Made by a program: the position numbers and the translations under genes. Under the pieces are notes generated by a model. The model was not told the DNA's origin. It did no database searches and saw only the letters and a list, made by a program, of their open reading frames with translations. Below, one piece after another: positions 1 through 6,107 of a DNA stretch of 6,107 nt (the first letter of the stretch is position 1; the number at the start of each line of letters is the position of its first letter). Origin of the DNA: an uncultured Methylophaga sp. (GTDB lineage Bacteria > Pseudomonadota > Gammaproteobacteria > Nitrosococcales > Methylophagaceae); the NCBI GenBank assembly GCA_946885755.1, contig CAMPHB010000092.1, positions 1-6,107 on the forward strand, written 5' to 3'.

Positions 1-745
1 CCGCGACCGGCTGGAGCGCGAATACGATCTGGATCTGATTACCACCGCACCGACTGTTGTGTTTCAGGTTGCCACCAAGAAAGGCGACATTGTCAAAATA
101 GAAAACCCGTCGTCGTTACCGGATCCCGGTTCAATTGACGAAATCCGTGAACCGATTGTCGCTGCCGATATTCTGGTACCGCAGGAGCATTTGGGTGCGG
201 TGATCACCTTGTGTGTGGAAAAGCGCGGCGTACAAAAAACCATGCAGTATATGGGCAAACAAGTGGCGCTCAGTTACGAATTACCGATGAATGAAGTGGT
301 CATTGATTTCTTTGATCGCATCAAATCGGTCAGCCGCGGTTATGCGTCGCTGGACTACCATTTTGTGCGTTTCCAACCGGCTGATTTGGTCAAACTGGAT
401 ATTCTGATTAATGGTGAAAAAGTCGATGCGCTGGCAATGGTTGTGCATCGCAGAGACAGTGTTTCCAGAGGTCGATTGCTGCTCGAAACAATGCAGGAAC
501 TGATCCCACGGCAGATGTTTGATATTGCCATTCAAGCCGCGATTGGCGGTCATATCATCGCCCGTTCCACCGTTAAGGCGATGCGTAAAAATGTACTGGC
601 AAAATGTTATGGCGGTGACGTGTCGCGAAAACGTAAATTGCTTGAAAAACAAAAAGCCGGTAAAAAACGTATGAAATCTGTTGGTAAGGTGGACGTGCCG
701 CAGGAAGCATTCTTGGCTGTGTTGCAGTTATCCAAGAAGTCGTAA
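1..745 (+). CDS. lepA: Elongation factor 4 (LepA), C-terminal part; 5' end outside window
   Basis: LepA/EF4 is a ribosome-associated GTPase of the translation factor family; back-translocation and roles in initiation or 30S assembly have been proposed. The frame is open from base 2 to the TAA at 743-745 and gives 247 residues, against about 600 in the family, so the GTPase domain lies upstream of the window. A GTG at 59 is an internal Val codon, not a start, because family-like sequence ([19 protein letters not shown]) runs in from the window edge. Seen in the fragment: the EF-G domain V-like region beginning near [16 protein letters not shown], the GYASLDY signature at fragment residues 113-119, and the LepA-specific basic C-terminal domain with [19 protein letters not shown] and QEAFLAVLQ near the end. 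No truncation at the 3' side. lepB follows after 15 bases, the usual partner. Identification is very secure. Confidence 0.97.
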   Translation, partial: RDRLEREYDLDLITTAPTVVFQVATKKGDIVKIENPSSLPDPGSIDEIREPIVAADILVPQEHLGAVITLCVEKRGVQKTMQYMGKQVALSYELPMNEVVIDFFDRIKSVSRGYASLDYHFVRFQPADLVKLDILINGEKVDALAMVVHRRDSVSRGRLLLETMQELIPRQMFDIAIQAAIGGHIIARSTVKAMRKNVLAKCYGGDVSRKRKLLEKQKAGKKRMKSVGKVDVPQEAFLAVLQLSKKS

Positions 746-747
746 TT

Positions 748-753
748 AAGGAG
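748..753 (+). promoter_or_regulatory. Shine-Dalgarno site of lepB
   Basis: AAGGAG lies 7 bases before a TTG codon at 761, just downstream of the lepA stop. It is among the best ribosome binding sites in the window, and it decides in favour of the TTG start over the in-frame ATG at 779, which would be 25 bases away. Confidence 0.8.
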
Positions 754-760
754 AGAGACA

Positions 761-1522
761 TTGAGTTTTCCGGCAATAATGGTGTTACTGGTGGCCGTCA
801 CGGGGCTGATTTGGCTGATGGATCGGCTGTTTTGGGCAAAACAGCGCAGTACTGACAGTAAAGAACCGGTGGTGGTTGAATATGCCCGGTCGTTTTTTCC
901 GATTATTTTGCTGGTGCTGGTTATTCGCTCGTTTATTGCTGAACCGTTTCGCATTCCGTCAGCGTCAATGTTGCCTACTCTGCATATCGGCGATTTTATT
1001 CTGGTCAATAAATTTTCTTATGGTATCCGCCTGCCGGTACTGAATAGCAAAATCATGGACACCGGCGCACCTGAACGGGGTGATGTGATTGTGTTCCGTT
1101 ATCCGCAACAACCGGAAATTGACTACATTAAACGGGTGGTCGGACTGCCCGGCGATAAGATTGGTTATTTTGATAAAACGCTGTACGTCAATGGTGAAGC
1201 GGTTGCACAACAACCGGCTGATGATATTGATTTGAAAAACAACCAACTCAGTGCCAGCAGCAGCGTGTTTTATGAAATGCTCAATGAAGATAAACATTTG
1301 ATTGCGATTGAATCGAACCGGCCGGGTGCCGAAGGCGAAATGACGGTACCCGACGGTCATTATTTTGTGATGGGTGATAACCGCGATAACAGTAATGACA
1401 GCCGCGTCTGGGGGCCGGTACCGGAAAGCCATTTAGTGGGTAAAGCGTTTATGATATGGATGAGTTGGGACTGGGAAGCCGGTGGCATTGTCTGGTCACG
1501 GCTGGGGCAGGGTATTGACTGA
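761..1522 (+). CDS. lepB: Signal peptidase I (leader peptidase), TTG start
   Basis: This inner-membrane serine/lysine protease removes signal peptides from proteins exported by Sec and Tat. The 253-residue product has two hydrophobic segments (about residues 4-20 and 44-59) and then the periplasmic catalytic domain. The catalytic Ser is S69 in PSASMLPTL, the general base Lys is K124 in DYIKRVVGLPGDK, and the conserved box GDNRDNSNDSRVWGP is at residues 205-219. It is shorter than the 324-residue E. coli enzyme, mostly through a shorter N-terminal linker and shorter insertions, as in many other gammaproteobacteria. The start is TTG, chosen because AAGGAG sits 7 bases upstream and because translation from it gives a full first membrane segment; the ATG at 779 would trim six residues. 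It sits between lepA and the DUF4845 gene, whose ribosome binding site overlaps the lepB stop codon. Confidence 0.97.
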   Translation: MSFPAIMVLLVAVTGLIWLMDRLFWAKQRSTDSKEPVVVEYARSFFPIILLVLVIRSFIAEPFRIPSASMLPTLHIGDFILVNKFSYGIRLPVLNSKIMDTGAPERGDVIVFRYPQQPEIDYIKRVVGLPGDKIGYFDKTLYVNGEAVAQQPADDIDLKNNQLSASSSVFYEMLNEDKHLIAIESNRPGAEGEMTVPDGHYFVMGDNRDNSNDSRVWGPVPESHLVGKAFMIWMSWDWEAGGIVWSRLGQGID

Positions 1523-1525
1523 GGA
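1521..1525 (+). promoter_or_regulatory. Shine-Dalgarno site of the DUF4845 gene
   Basis: GAGGA overlaps the lepB stop codon (TGA at 1520-1522) and lies 7 bases before the ATG at 1533. It supports that start over an in-frame extension back to 1482 that would overlap the lepB coding region. Overlap with the stop suggests ribosomes ending lepB help initiate the next gene. Confidence 0.7.
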
Positions 1526-1532
1526 AAAGCAA

Positions 1533-1922
1533 ATGAAAAAACAGCAGGGTATGACCTTAATCGGCTGGGTGATTGTGCTGGCCATCATTGCGTTTTTTGC
1601 CACACTGACCATGCGGCTGTTGCCGATGTATCAGGAATATTATGGTGTTTTGCAAATCATGGACTCGATGGAAACGGAAATCAAAAATAACCAGCTAACC
1701 AAACAACAAGTCATGACCTTGCTGAGCCGGCGTTTTGATACCGGCTACATTTTCAGTGTCAAACCTGAAAATATCGAACTGGGCCGAGGTAAAAGTGGTG
1801 CTTATGTGACCCGTATCAAAATTGATTATGAGGTGCGCAAACCGTTTATCGCACAAATCGATCTGATAGGCCATTTTGTCAAAGAAATTGATGTCGAGCC
1901 GGAGTCCCGAGAGCAATTATGA
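1533..1922 (+). CDS. DUF4845 family membrane protein with prepilin-like N-terminus
   Basis: Small protein of unknown function, 129 residues, recognised as DUF4845 from its position between lepB and rnc, its size and its general sequence; I could not run a profile search. After a short basic start (MKKQQG) comes one hydrophobic segment at about residues 12-27 ([16 protein letters not shown]), then a mostly polar domain with a likely helical stretch (33-68) and alternating strand-like segments (about 72-121, with [12 protein letters not shown] and [11 protein letters not shown]). The shape, GMTLIGW followed by a hydrophobic helix and a small globular domain, resembles type IV prepilins and pseudopilins, but the conserved Glu at +5 is replaced by Gly (G11). 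A simple N-in membrane anchor with a periplasmic domain is the conservative reading. The start at ATG 1533 is supported by GAGGA 7 bases upstream. It overlaps rnc by 4 bases (ATGA), so the two are probably translationally coupled. No function should be assumed from its neighbours. Confidence 0.85.
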   Translation: MKKQQGMTLIGWVIVLAIIAFFATLTMRLLPMYQEYYGVLQIMDSMETEIKNNQLTKQQVMTLLSRRFDTGYIFSVKPENIELGRGKSGAYVTRIKIDYEVRKPFIAQIDLIGHFVKEIDVEPESREQL

Positions 1923-2602
1923 TCAGCAGCAAGCAACAGCAGCTGTGTTTAAAACTGCAGGTTAAATTTCAGGATCCGGCTTTATTACAGCAAGCCCTGA
2001 CACACCGCAGTGCGGATCCGAAAAACAATGAACGTCTGGAATTTTTAGGCGATGCCATTCTGAGTCTGGTCATTGCTGAAGCCCTGTACATGCGTTTTCC
2101 GCAGGTCAAAGAGGGCAAGCTCAGCCGGCTTAGGGCATCACTGGTGCGTGGTGAAACGCTTGCAGAACTGGGCCGTGAATTAAACCTCGGTGAAGTGCTG
2201 GCACTGGGGCAGGGCGAATTAAAGAGTGGCGGCTTTCGTCGTGAATCCATTCTGGCAGATGCCGTAGAAGCGCTGTTTGGCGCCGTTTATCTTGATAGTG
2301 GTTTTGAGGCGGCCAAGCAGCTTATTCTCAAGCTTTATGATGAGCGGCTGCGGGGTATTGATGTCACAGAAGCCGTTAAAGATCCAAAAACCCGTTTGCA
2401 GGAATTATTACAAAGTCGGAAGTTGCCGTTGCCAATATATAGCGTAAAAGAACTAAAATCTGATCAACAACAGCCGATATTTGAGGCCTCCTGTCAGGTT
2501 TCCTTGCTCGATAAACTGGTGATCGCACAGGGCAGCAGTCATCGCAAAGCCGAAAAACGTGCCGCTGAGCGCGCGTTAACGCTGATAGAAGGCGCTTTAT
2601 GA
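1919..2602 (+). CDS. rnc: Ribonuclease III
   Basis: Double-strand-specific endoribonuclease that separates rRNA precursors and processes structured mRNAs; it acts in the cytoplasm as a dimer. The 227 residues match the family length (226 in E. coli). The N-terminal catalytic domain (about 1-150) carries the signature [12 protein letters not shown] at 37-48. The metal-binding acidic residues E38, E41, D45, E65, D114 and E117 are all present at the same numbers as in the E. coli enzyme. The C-terminal double-stranded RNA-binding domain (about 155-225) ends in the typical [16 protein letters not shown]. It starts inside the end of the DUF4845 gene (ATGA, 4 bases) with only a weak purine stretch (GAGAG, 1909-1913) ahead, and its own stop overlaps the era start. 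The 5' leader that mediates RNase III self-regulation in E. coli has no intergenic room here. Confidence 0.98.
   Translation: MISSKQQQLCLKLQVKFQDPALLQQALTHRSADPKNNERLEFLGDAILSLVIAEALYMRFPQVKEGKLSRLRASLVRGETLAELGRELNLGEVLALGQGELKSGGFRRESILADAVEALFGAVYLDSGFEAAKQLILKLYDERLRGIDVTEAVKDPKTRLQELLQSRKLPLPIYSVKELKSDQQQPIFEASCQVSLLDKLVIAQGSSHRKAEKRAAERALTLIEGAL
2587..2592 (+). promoter_or_regulatory. Shine-Dalgarno site of era
   Basis: AGAAGG within the last codons of rnc lies 6 bases before the era ATG at 2599. With the ATGA overlap this supports both direct initiation and coupling to rnc translation. Confidence 0.55.
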
Positions 2603-3504
2603 GTGACCAAACATTCCGCAGTGGCTATATCGCCGTTATCGGCCGGCCCAATGTCGGTAAATCGACGCTGATTAACCGCATTCTCGGCCAGAAGTTATGT
2701 ATCACCTCTCGCCGGCCACAAACCACGCGGCATCGTATTCTCGGTATCAAGACCACTGACAGCGCACAACTGATTTATGTTGATACACCGGGGCTGCACA
2801 GTGATGGTAAAAAAGCCATGAACCGCTATATGAACCGGGCCGCCGCAGCCTCTATTGAAGATGTTGACGTCATTGCGTTTGTGGTTGATGGCCAAAGCTG
2901 GACTGAAGAAGATCAGCGGGTGTTAAAACGTATCGAAAAAGATGCCAAAGCACCGGTGGTTCTGGTGCTCAATAAAATTGACAAATTAGCCGACAAAGCG
3001 GCGTTGCTGCCCAAAATTGAACAGCTTGCCAGTCAATATCAATTCGCTGATGTGGTGCCGATTTCTGCCCGTAAAGGCATGAATATTGACACGCTGGAAA
3101 CCACGCTAACCGGTTTTTTGCCGGCCGGCGAACTGATTTATGACGCTGAGCAGCTGACTGACCGCAGCTCACGGTTTCTGGCCGCGGAACTGGTCCGTGA
3201 AAAACTGTTCCGCCATCTCGGTCAGGAGTTGCCGTATTCGCTGACCGTGGAAATTGAGCAGTTTGTCGAAGAAGGTAATTTATATCGGATCAGCGCGGTG
3301 ATTTATGTCGAGCGCAGTGGTCAGAAATCTATTGTCATTGGCAAAAAAGGCGAATTGCTTAAGCAGGTTGGCCAGGATGCCCGTGAAGAAATGGAAAAAC
3401 TATTTGGCTGCAAAGTGTTTCTGCAACTGTGGGTCAAAGTCCGCGAAGGCTGGTCTGATAATGAACGGATCTTGCGTAATTTGGGTTACAACGACGATTT
3501 GTAA
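2599..3504 (+). CDS. era: GTPase Era
   Basis: Essential Ras-like GTPase that binds the 3' end of 16S rRNA and takes part in 30S ribosome maturation, linking ribosome assembly to cell cycle progression. The 301 residues equal the E. coli length. Seen in order: G1 GRPNVGKS at 15-22, the switch I Thr pair in [10 protein letters not shown] (T42/T43), G3 DTPG at 62-65, G4 NKID at 125-128, G5 SA at 156-157, and a C-terminal KH RNA-binding domain with GKKG at 248-251 and the closing block [11 protein letters not shown] at 277-287. No key residue is missing. It overlaps rnc by 4 bases, a conserved pairing that fits their shared role in rRNA maturation. recO follows 9 bases after the stop, in the same reading frame. 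Confidence 0.98.
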   Translation: MSDQTFRSGYIAVIGRPNVGKSTLINRILGQKLCITSRRPQTTRHRILGIKTTDSAQLIYVDTPGLHSDGKKAMNRYMNRAAAASIEDVDVIAFVVDGQSWTEEDQRVLKRIEKDAKAPVVLVLNKIDKLADKAALLPKIEQLASQYQFADVVPISARKGMNIDTLETTLTGFLPAGELIYDAEQLTDRSSRFLAAELVREKLFRHLGQELPYSLTVEIEQFVEEGNLYRISAVIYVERSGQKSIVIGKKGELLKQVGQDAREEMEKLFGCKVFLQLWVKVREGWSDNERILRNLGYNDDL

Positions 3505-3513
3505 CGGCCGTAT

Positions 3514-4233
3514 ATGGCTTTGACTCAGTCTTTTGTGCTGCATCAGCGGCCTTACCGGGAAACCAGTCTGCTGCTTGATGTGTTTACCGAACAGGCCGGC
3601 CGTATCAGTCTGGTTGCCCGCGGGTTCCGTCAGCAAAAACGCCGGCAAAACAATCCATTTCAATTATTCCAGCCACTGTGGCTGAGTTGGTTTGGCCGCG
3701 GTGATTTATTAACGCTCGGTCAGGTAGAAAGCACCGATCCGGCTTTTTTATTGCGTGGTCCGGCATCGTTATGTGGTTTATATATTAACGAGTTGCTGGT
3801 GCGACTGTTAAATAGCCAGCATCCGGAGCCGGCAGTGTTTTCACTGTATCAGCAAACCCTGGCGCGTTTGGCTGCAGCCGATCAGATTGAAATCAGCTTG
3901 CGGTTATTTGAGTGGCAACTGCTCGACGCATTAGGCTACGGCCTCGACTTACAGACAGATGCTCATGGCAGCGCCATTCAGCCAGCAGTTTATTACCATT
4001 TTCAGCCTGAACAGGGACTGATACCGCACAGCGGTGCACTGACAAGTGGTCTGATTCAGGGCCGCAGTTTGCAACAATTACAGCAAGCGCAGCATTTTGA
4101 TGCCCAGGCGCTGGCAGAAATCAAACAACTGATGCGAACAGTGTTAAATTATTACCTTGATGGCAAGCCGCTGAAAAGCCGAGCACTATTTGCCGAAATG
4201 CAGCGTTATGCCGCGCCGGTTAAAAAATCTTAA
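3514..4233 (+). CDS. recO: DNA repair protein RecO
   Basis: RecO works with RecR in the RecFOR recombination pathway, loading RecA on SSB-coated single-stranded DNA and annealing complementary strands. The product has 239 residues (242 in E. coli). The N-terminal OB-fold region (about 1-80) begins with [20 protein letters not shown] and contains ISLVARGFR; the helical C-terminal region holds [16 protein letters not shown] at 131-146 and the family-typical KPLKSRALF at 218-226. It has a single Cys and so lacks the four-Cys zinc site found in some RecO proteins, as is usual in gammaproteobacteria. Start: ATG at 3514 is 9 bases after the era TAA; there is no convincing Shine-Dalgarno ahead, so re-initiation by ribosomes finishing era is likely. 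Confidence 0.95.
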   Translation: MALTQSFVLHQRPYRETSLLLDVFTEQAGRISLVARGFRQQKRRQNNPFQLFQPLWLSWFGRGDLLTLGQVESTDPAFLLRGPASLCGLYINELLVRLLNSQHPEPAVFSLYQQTLARLAAADQIEISLRLFEWQLLDALGYGLDLQTDAHGSAIQPAVYYHFQPEQGLIPHSGALTSGLIQGRSLQQLQQAQHFDAQALAEIKQLMRTVLNYYLDGKPLKSRALFAEMQRYAAPVKKS

Positions 4234-4237
4234 GGAG
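4232..4237 (+). promoter_or_regulatory. Shine-Dalgarno site of pdxJ
   Basis: AAGGAG overlaps the recO stop codon (TAA at 4231-4233) and lies 4 bases before the pdxJ ATG at 4242. The consensus is strong although the spacing is short, suggesting good initiation coupled to the end of recO. Confidence 0.7.
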
Positions 4238-4241
4238 TTTT

Positions 4242-4973
4242 ATGAGCATTTTTTTGGGTGTCAATATTGATCATATCGCCACCTTGCGTCAGGCACGCGG
4301 CACCCGCTATCCCGATCCAGTACAGGCGGCTATTGAAGCCGAGCAGGCGGGTGCAGACAGTATTACCGTGCATTTGCGTGAAGATCGCCGGCATATTCAG
4401 GATCGTGATGTGGCACTGCTCAGCGAGATTTTGCAGACCAAAATGAATCTGGAAATGGCGGTGACCGAAGAAATGCTGGCCATTGCAGAACAGTATCGGC
4501 CGGCAGATTGCTGCCTGGTACCGGAACGCCGTGAAGAGTTAACCACTGAAGGTGGGCTGGATGTCGCCGGTCAGCAATCCAAAATGCATGATGCCTGTCA
4601 GCGGTTGGCGGCTGCAGGGATTACCGTTTCGTTATTTATTGATCCTGACAAAAAACAGATTGATGCGGCGGTTGCCTGTGGTGCACCAGTCGTTGAGTTA
4701 CATACCGGCGCGTATGCTGAAGCGGCCAGTCATGCGGTGGCAATGCAGGAGTTGAATATCATCCGCCAGGCAGCCGAATATGCCCATAAACAGGGTTTGC
4801 AAGTCAATGCCGGCCATGGTCTGCATTACCATAATGTGCAGCCTGTTGCGGCGATTAAAGAGCTGGTAGAACTCAATATCGGCCATGCCATTATTGCGCG
4901 ATCGATGTTTACCGGTTTACAAGCCGCAGTGCGGGAAATGAAACAACTGATGCTGGACGCACGCCGCGGATGA
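4242..4973 (+). CDS. pdxJ: Pyridoxine 5'-phosphate synthase
   Basis: PdxJ condenses 1-deoxy-D-xylulose 5-phosphate with 3-amino-2-oxopropyl phosphate (the product of PdxA) to give pyridoxine 5'-phosphate, the last ring-forming step of the DXP-dependent vitamin B6 pathway; it is a cytoplasmic TIM barrel. The 243 residues equal the E. coli length. Seen: [16 protein letters not shown] at 6-21, HLREDRRHI at 44-52 with catalytic H44, [10 protein letters not shown] with E71, [15 protein letters not shown] at 93-107, and [11 protein letters not shown] with H192. These three match the known catalytic His/Glu/His set within one position. The start is fixed by AAGGAG overlapping the recO stop. Its TGA overlaps the acpS ATG by 4 bases, the same arrangement as in E. 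coli. Confidence 0.98.
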   Translation: MSIFLGVNIDHIATLRQARGTRYPDPVQAAIEAEQAGADSITVHLREDRRHIQDRDVALLSEILQTKMNLEMAVTEEMLAIAEQYRPADCCLVPERREELTTEGGLDVAGQQSKMHDACQRLAAAGITVSLFIDPDKKQIDAAVACGAPVVELHTGAYAEAASHAVAMQELNIIRQAAEYAHKQGLQVNAGHGLHYHNVQPVAAIKELVELNIGHAIIARSMFTGLQAAVREMKQLMLDARRG

Positions 4974-5350
4974 TTAGTGGTATCGGTACCGATCTGGTTT
5001 TTATGCCGCGTATTCAGCAACTGCTGGATAAATTCGGTGATAAAGCCGCACAGAAAATTTTAAGTGAGCCGGAATTTATCGATTTTCAAAAAGCCAGCCG
5101 GCCAGCAGCGTTTCTGGCCAAACGCTTCGCCGCTAAGGAAGCCGCTGCCAAAGCATTTGGTTGTGGATTCCGGGCGGGTCTGAGTCTGAAACATATTAGT
5201 GTCGAAAACGATGCGCTTGGCAAACCGCAGCTGTGTTTTTCGGCAAAAGCCGCTGAACTGGCAGCACATCAATCAATCACCCGCAGTTATTTGAGTCTCA
5301 GCGATGATGGTGATTACGCCAGTGCTTATGTGATTTTAACGGACCGCTGA
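4970..5350 (+). CDS. acpS: Holo-[acyl-carrier-protein] synthase
   Basis: AcpS transfers the 4'-phosphopantetheine group from CoA to a Ser of apo-ACP, making the carrier active for fatty acid synthesis; it works as a trimer in the cytoplasm. The product has 126 residues, the usual family size. The N-terminal GIGTDLV motif holds the Mg-binding D8, and [13 protein letters not shown] at 52-64 holds the second metal ligand E57; these correspond to D9 and E58 of the E. coli enzyme. The C-terminal [15 protein letters not shown] block at 107-121 is the family's last conserved strand pair, with Asp at the position that is often His in other lineages; E. coli also lacks His there. Start overlaps the pdxJ stop (ATGA) with no clear ribosome binding site, so coupling to pdxJ is likely. 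cysM begins one base after its stop. Confidence 0.96.
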   Translation: MISGIGTDLVFMPRIQQLLDKFGDKAAQKILSEPEFIDFQKASRPAAFLAKRFAAKEAAAKAFGCGFRAGLSLKHISVENDALGKPQLCFSAKAAELAAHQSITRSYLSLSDDGDYASAYVILTDR

Positions 5351-5351
5351 T

Positions 5352-6107
5352 ATGGCTGATTTTCCAACGATTGAATCGACAATTGGTAATACACCGCTGG
5401 TGCGCTTACAACGGCTGCCGGGAGACACCAGTAATATCATCCTCGGCAAGCTGGAAGGCAATAACCCGGCCGGTTCGGTCAAAGATCGACCAGTGGTCAG
5501 TATGCTCCGCCATGCCGAGGCACGTGGTGATATTACGCCCGGAGATACGCTGATTGAAGCGACCAGCGGCAATACCGGTATTGCCCTGGCCATGGTAGCC
5601 GCTATTCTCGGTTACAAAATGATTTTGATCATGCCAGCCAATATGTCACAAGAGCGCCGTGCGTCAATGCGTGCTTATGGGGCAGAAATTGTGCTGGTTG
5701 AAGGCATGGAAGTCGCACGCGATCTGGCGCTGCAAATGCAAACTGACGGCAAAGGAAAAGTGCTGAATCAGTTTGGTAATTTTGATAATCCGCTGGCGCA
5801 TTATGAAACCACCGGCCCGGAGATCTGGCGAGATACCGCTGGTAAAGTCAGCCATTTTGTCAGTGCCATGGGCACTACCGGTACCATTATGGGCGTGTCA
5901 CGCTATTTAAAAGAACAAAATCCGGAAATTCAAATCGTCGGTGTGCAGCCCACGGAAGGCTCCAGTATTCCCGGGATCCGCCGTTGGCCGCCTGCCTATT
6001 TGCCGGCCATTTTTGAGCCGGAGCGGGTTGATTTAACCATTGATATCGAGCAACAAGTGGCGGAAGACACGATGCGCCGGCTGGCCGCAGAAGAGGGAAT
6101 CTTCTGT
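5352..6107 (+). CDS. cysM: Cysteine synthase B (O-acetylserine sulfhydrylase B), 3' end outside window
   Basis: PLP-dependent enzyme that makes cysteine from O-acetylserine and sulfide; the CysM type also accepts thiosulfate to give S-sulfocysteine. The frame is open from the ATG at 5352 to the window edge: 252 residues, about 50 short of the family's roughly 300. Seen: TIGNTPLVRL at 10-19; the PLP Schiff-base Lys K44 in NPAGSVKDRP; the substrate-binding loop EATSGNTG at 69-76; the phosphate-binding loop MGTTGT at 173-178; and GSSIPGIRRWPPAYLPAIF at 203-221. The last two are CysM-like (MGTTGTI, IPGIRRWP) rather than CysK-like, which has GTGGT. The end EEGIFC is intact family sequence, so the cut is only the window boundary. 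It begins one base after acpS with a weak CGGA 8 bases upstream, suggesting coupling. In E. coli cysM lies in a sulfate transport operon instead. Confidence 0.95.
   Translation, partial: MADFPTIESTIGNTPLVRLQRLPGDTSNIILGKLEGNNPAGSVKDRPVVSMLRHAEARGDITPGDTLIEATSGNTGIALAMVAAILGYKMILIMPANMSQERRASMRAYGAEIVLVEGMEVARDLALQMQTDGKGKVLNQFGNFDNPLAHYETTGPEIWRDTAGKVSHFVSAMGTTGTIMGVSRYLKEQNPEIQIVGVQPTEGSSIPGIRRWPPAYLPAIFEPERVDLTIDIEQQVAEDTMRRLAAEEGIFC

Noticed and set aside
59..61. GTG as the start of the first gene
   Set aside because: The frame is open to the window edge and the sequence before it continues the LepA family pattern, so this is an internal Val codon of a truncated gene.
281..1432. Several antisense frames of 60-155 codons opposite lepA and lepB
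   Set aside because: They mirror conserved coding regions on the + strand and show no recognisable domain or ribosome binding site.
1482..1532. Upstream extension of the DUF4845 gene to an earlier ATG at 1482
   Set aside because: It would overlap lepB by 41 bases, adds residues unlike a membrane leader, and the ATG at 1533 has a well-spaced GAGGA.
1725..1746. Inverted repeat AGCCGG/CCGGCT with a 10-base loop, as a possible terminator or regulatory hairpin
   Set aside because: The stem is only 6 bp, has no T tract after it and lies in the middle of a coding region.
2640..2649. GGCCGGCC palindrome near the era start as an operator
   Set aside because: It encodes the invariant Gly-Arg-Pro of the G1 motif, which explains the bases; GC-rich palindromes of this type recur in the window.
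2978..3114. TTGACA sequences at 2978 and 3086 as internal promoters inside era
   Set aside because: No acceptable -10 element lies 15-18 bases downstream of either; they encode conserved Era codons (Ile-Asp).
3305..3523. 72-codon + strand frame overlapping the end of era
   Set aside because: It lies almost wholly inside the era KH domain in another frame, has no family resemblance, and ends just inside recO; it is a shadow.

Overview
The window is a tightly packed stretch of a gammaproteobacterial chromosome. It holds nine genes, all on the + strand, in the order lepA (3' end only), lepB, a DUF4845 family gene, rnc, era, recO, pdxJ, acpS and cysM (5' part only). The lepA-lepB-rnc-era-recO-pdxJ-acpS order is the classic one of Gammaproteobacteria. 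A DUF4845 gene between lepB and rnc, and cysM directly after acpS, differ from E. coli and fit lineages such as Pseudomonas-like or Methylophaga/Thiotrichales-like gammaproteobacteria. That placement is inference. Base composition looks close to 50% GC by eye and is even along the window, with no sign of transferred DNA.

Layout: 2-745 is the C-terminal 247 residues of the ribosomal GTPase LepA/EF4. 761-1522 is signal peptidase I. 1533-1922 is a small single-pass membrane protein of unknown function with a prepilin-like start. 1919-2602 is RNase III, 2599-3504 the GTPase Era, 3514-4233 the repair protein RecO, 4242-4973 pyridoxine 5'-phosphate synthase, 4970-5350 holo-ACP synthase, and 5352-6107 the first 252 residues of cysteine synthase B, cut by the window edge. 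The largest gap between genes is 15 bases, three junctions are 4-base ATGA overlaps, and no stretch is long enough to hold another gene, a promoter region or a terminator. The whole window is therefore probably read as one transcript or a set of overlapping ones, with translational coupling at several junctions.

The genes form a housekeeping group: translation and ribosome assembly (LepA, RNase III, Era), protein export (LepB), recombination repair (RecO), and a cofactor/metabolism tail (PdxJ makes PNP, the precursor of PLP; CysM uses PLP; AcpS loads phosphopantetheine from CoA, whose thiol comes from cysteine). I see no mobile element, CRISPR array, RNA gene or defence system. Nothing here is clearly a new biological system. 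The least understood item is the DUF4845 protein.
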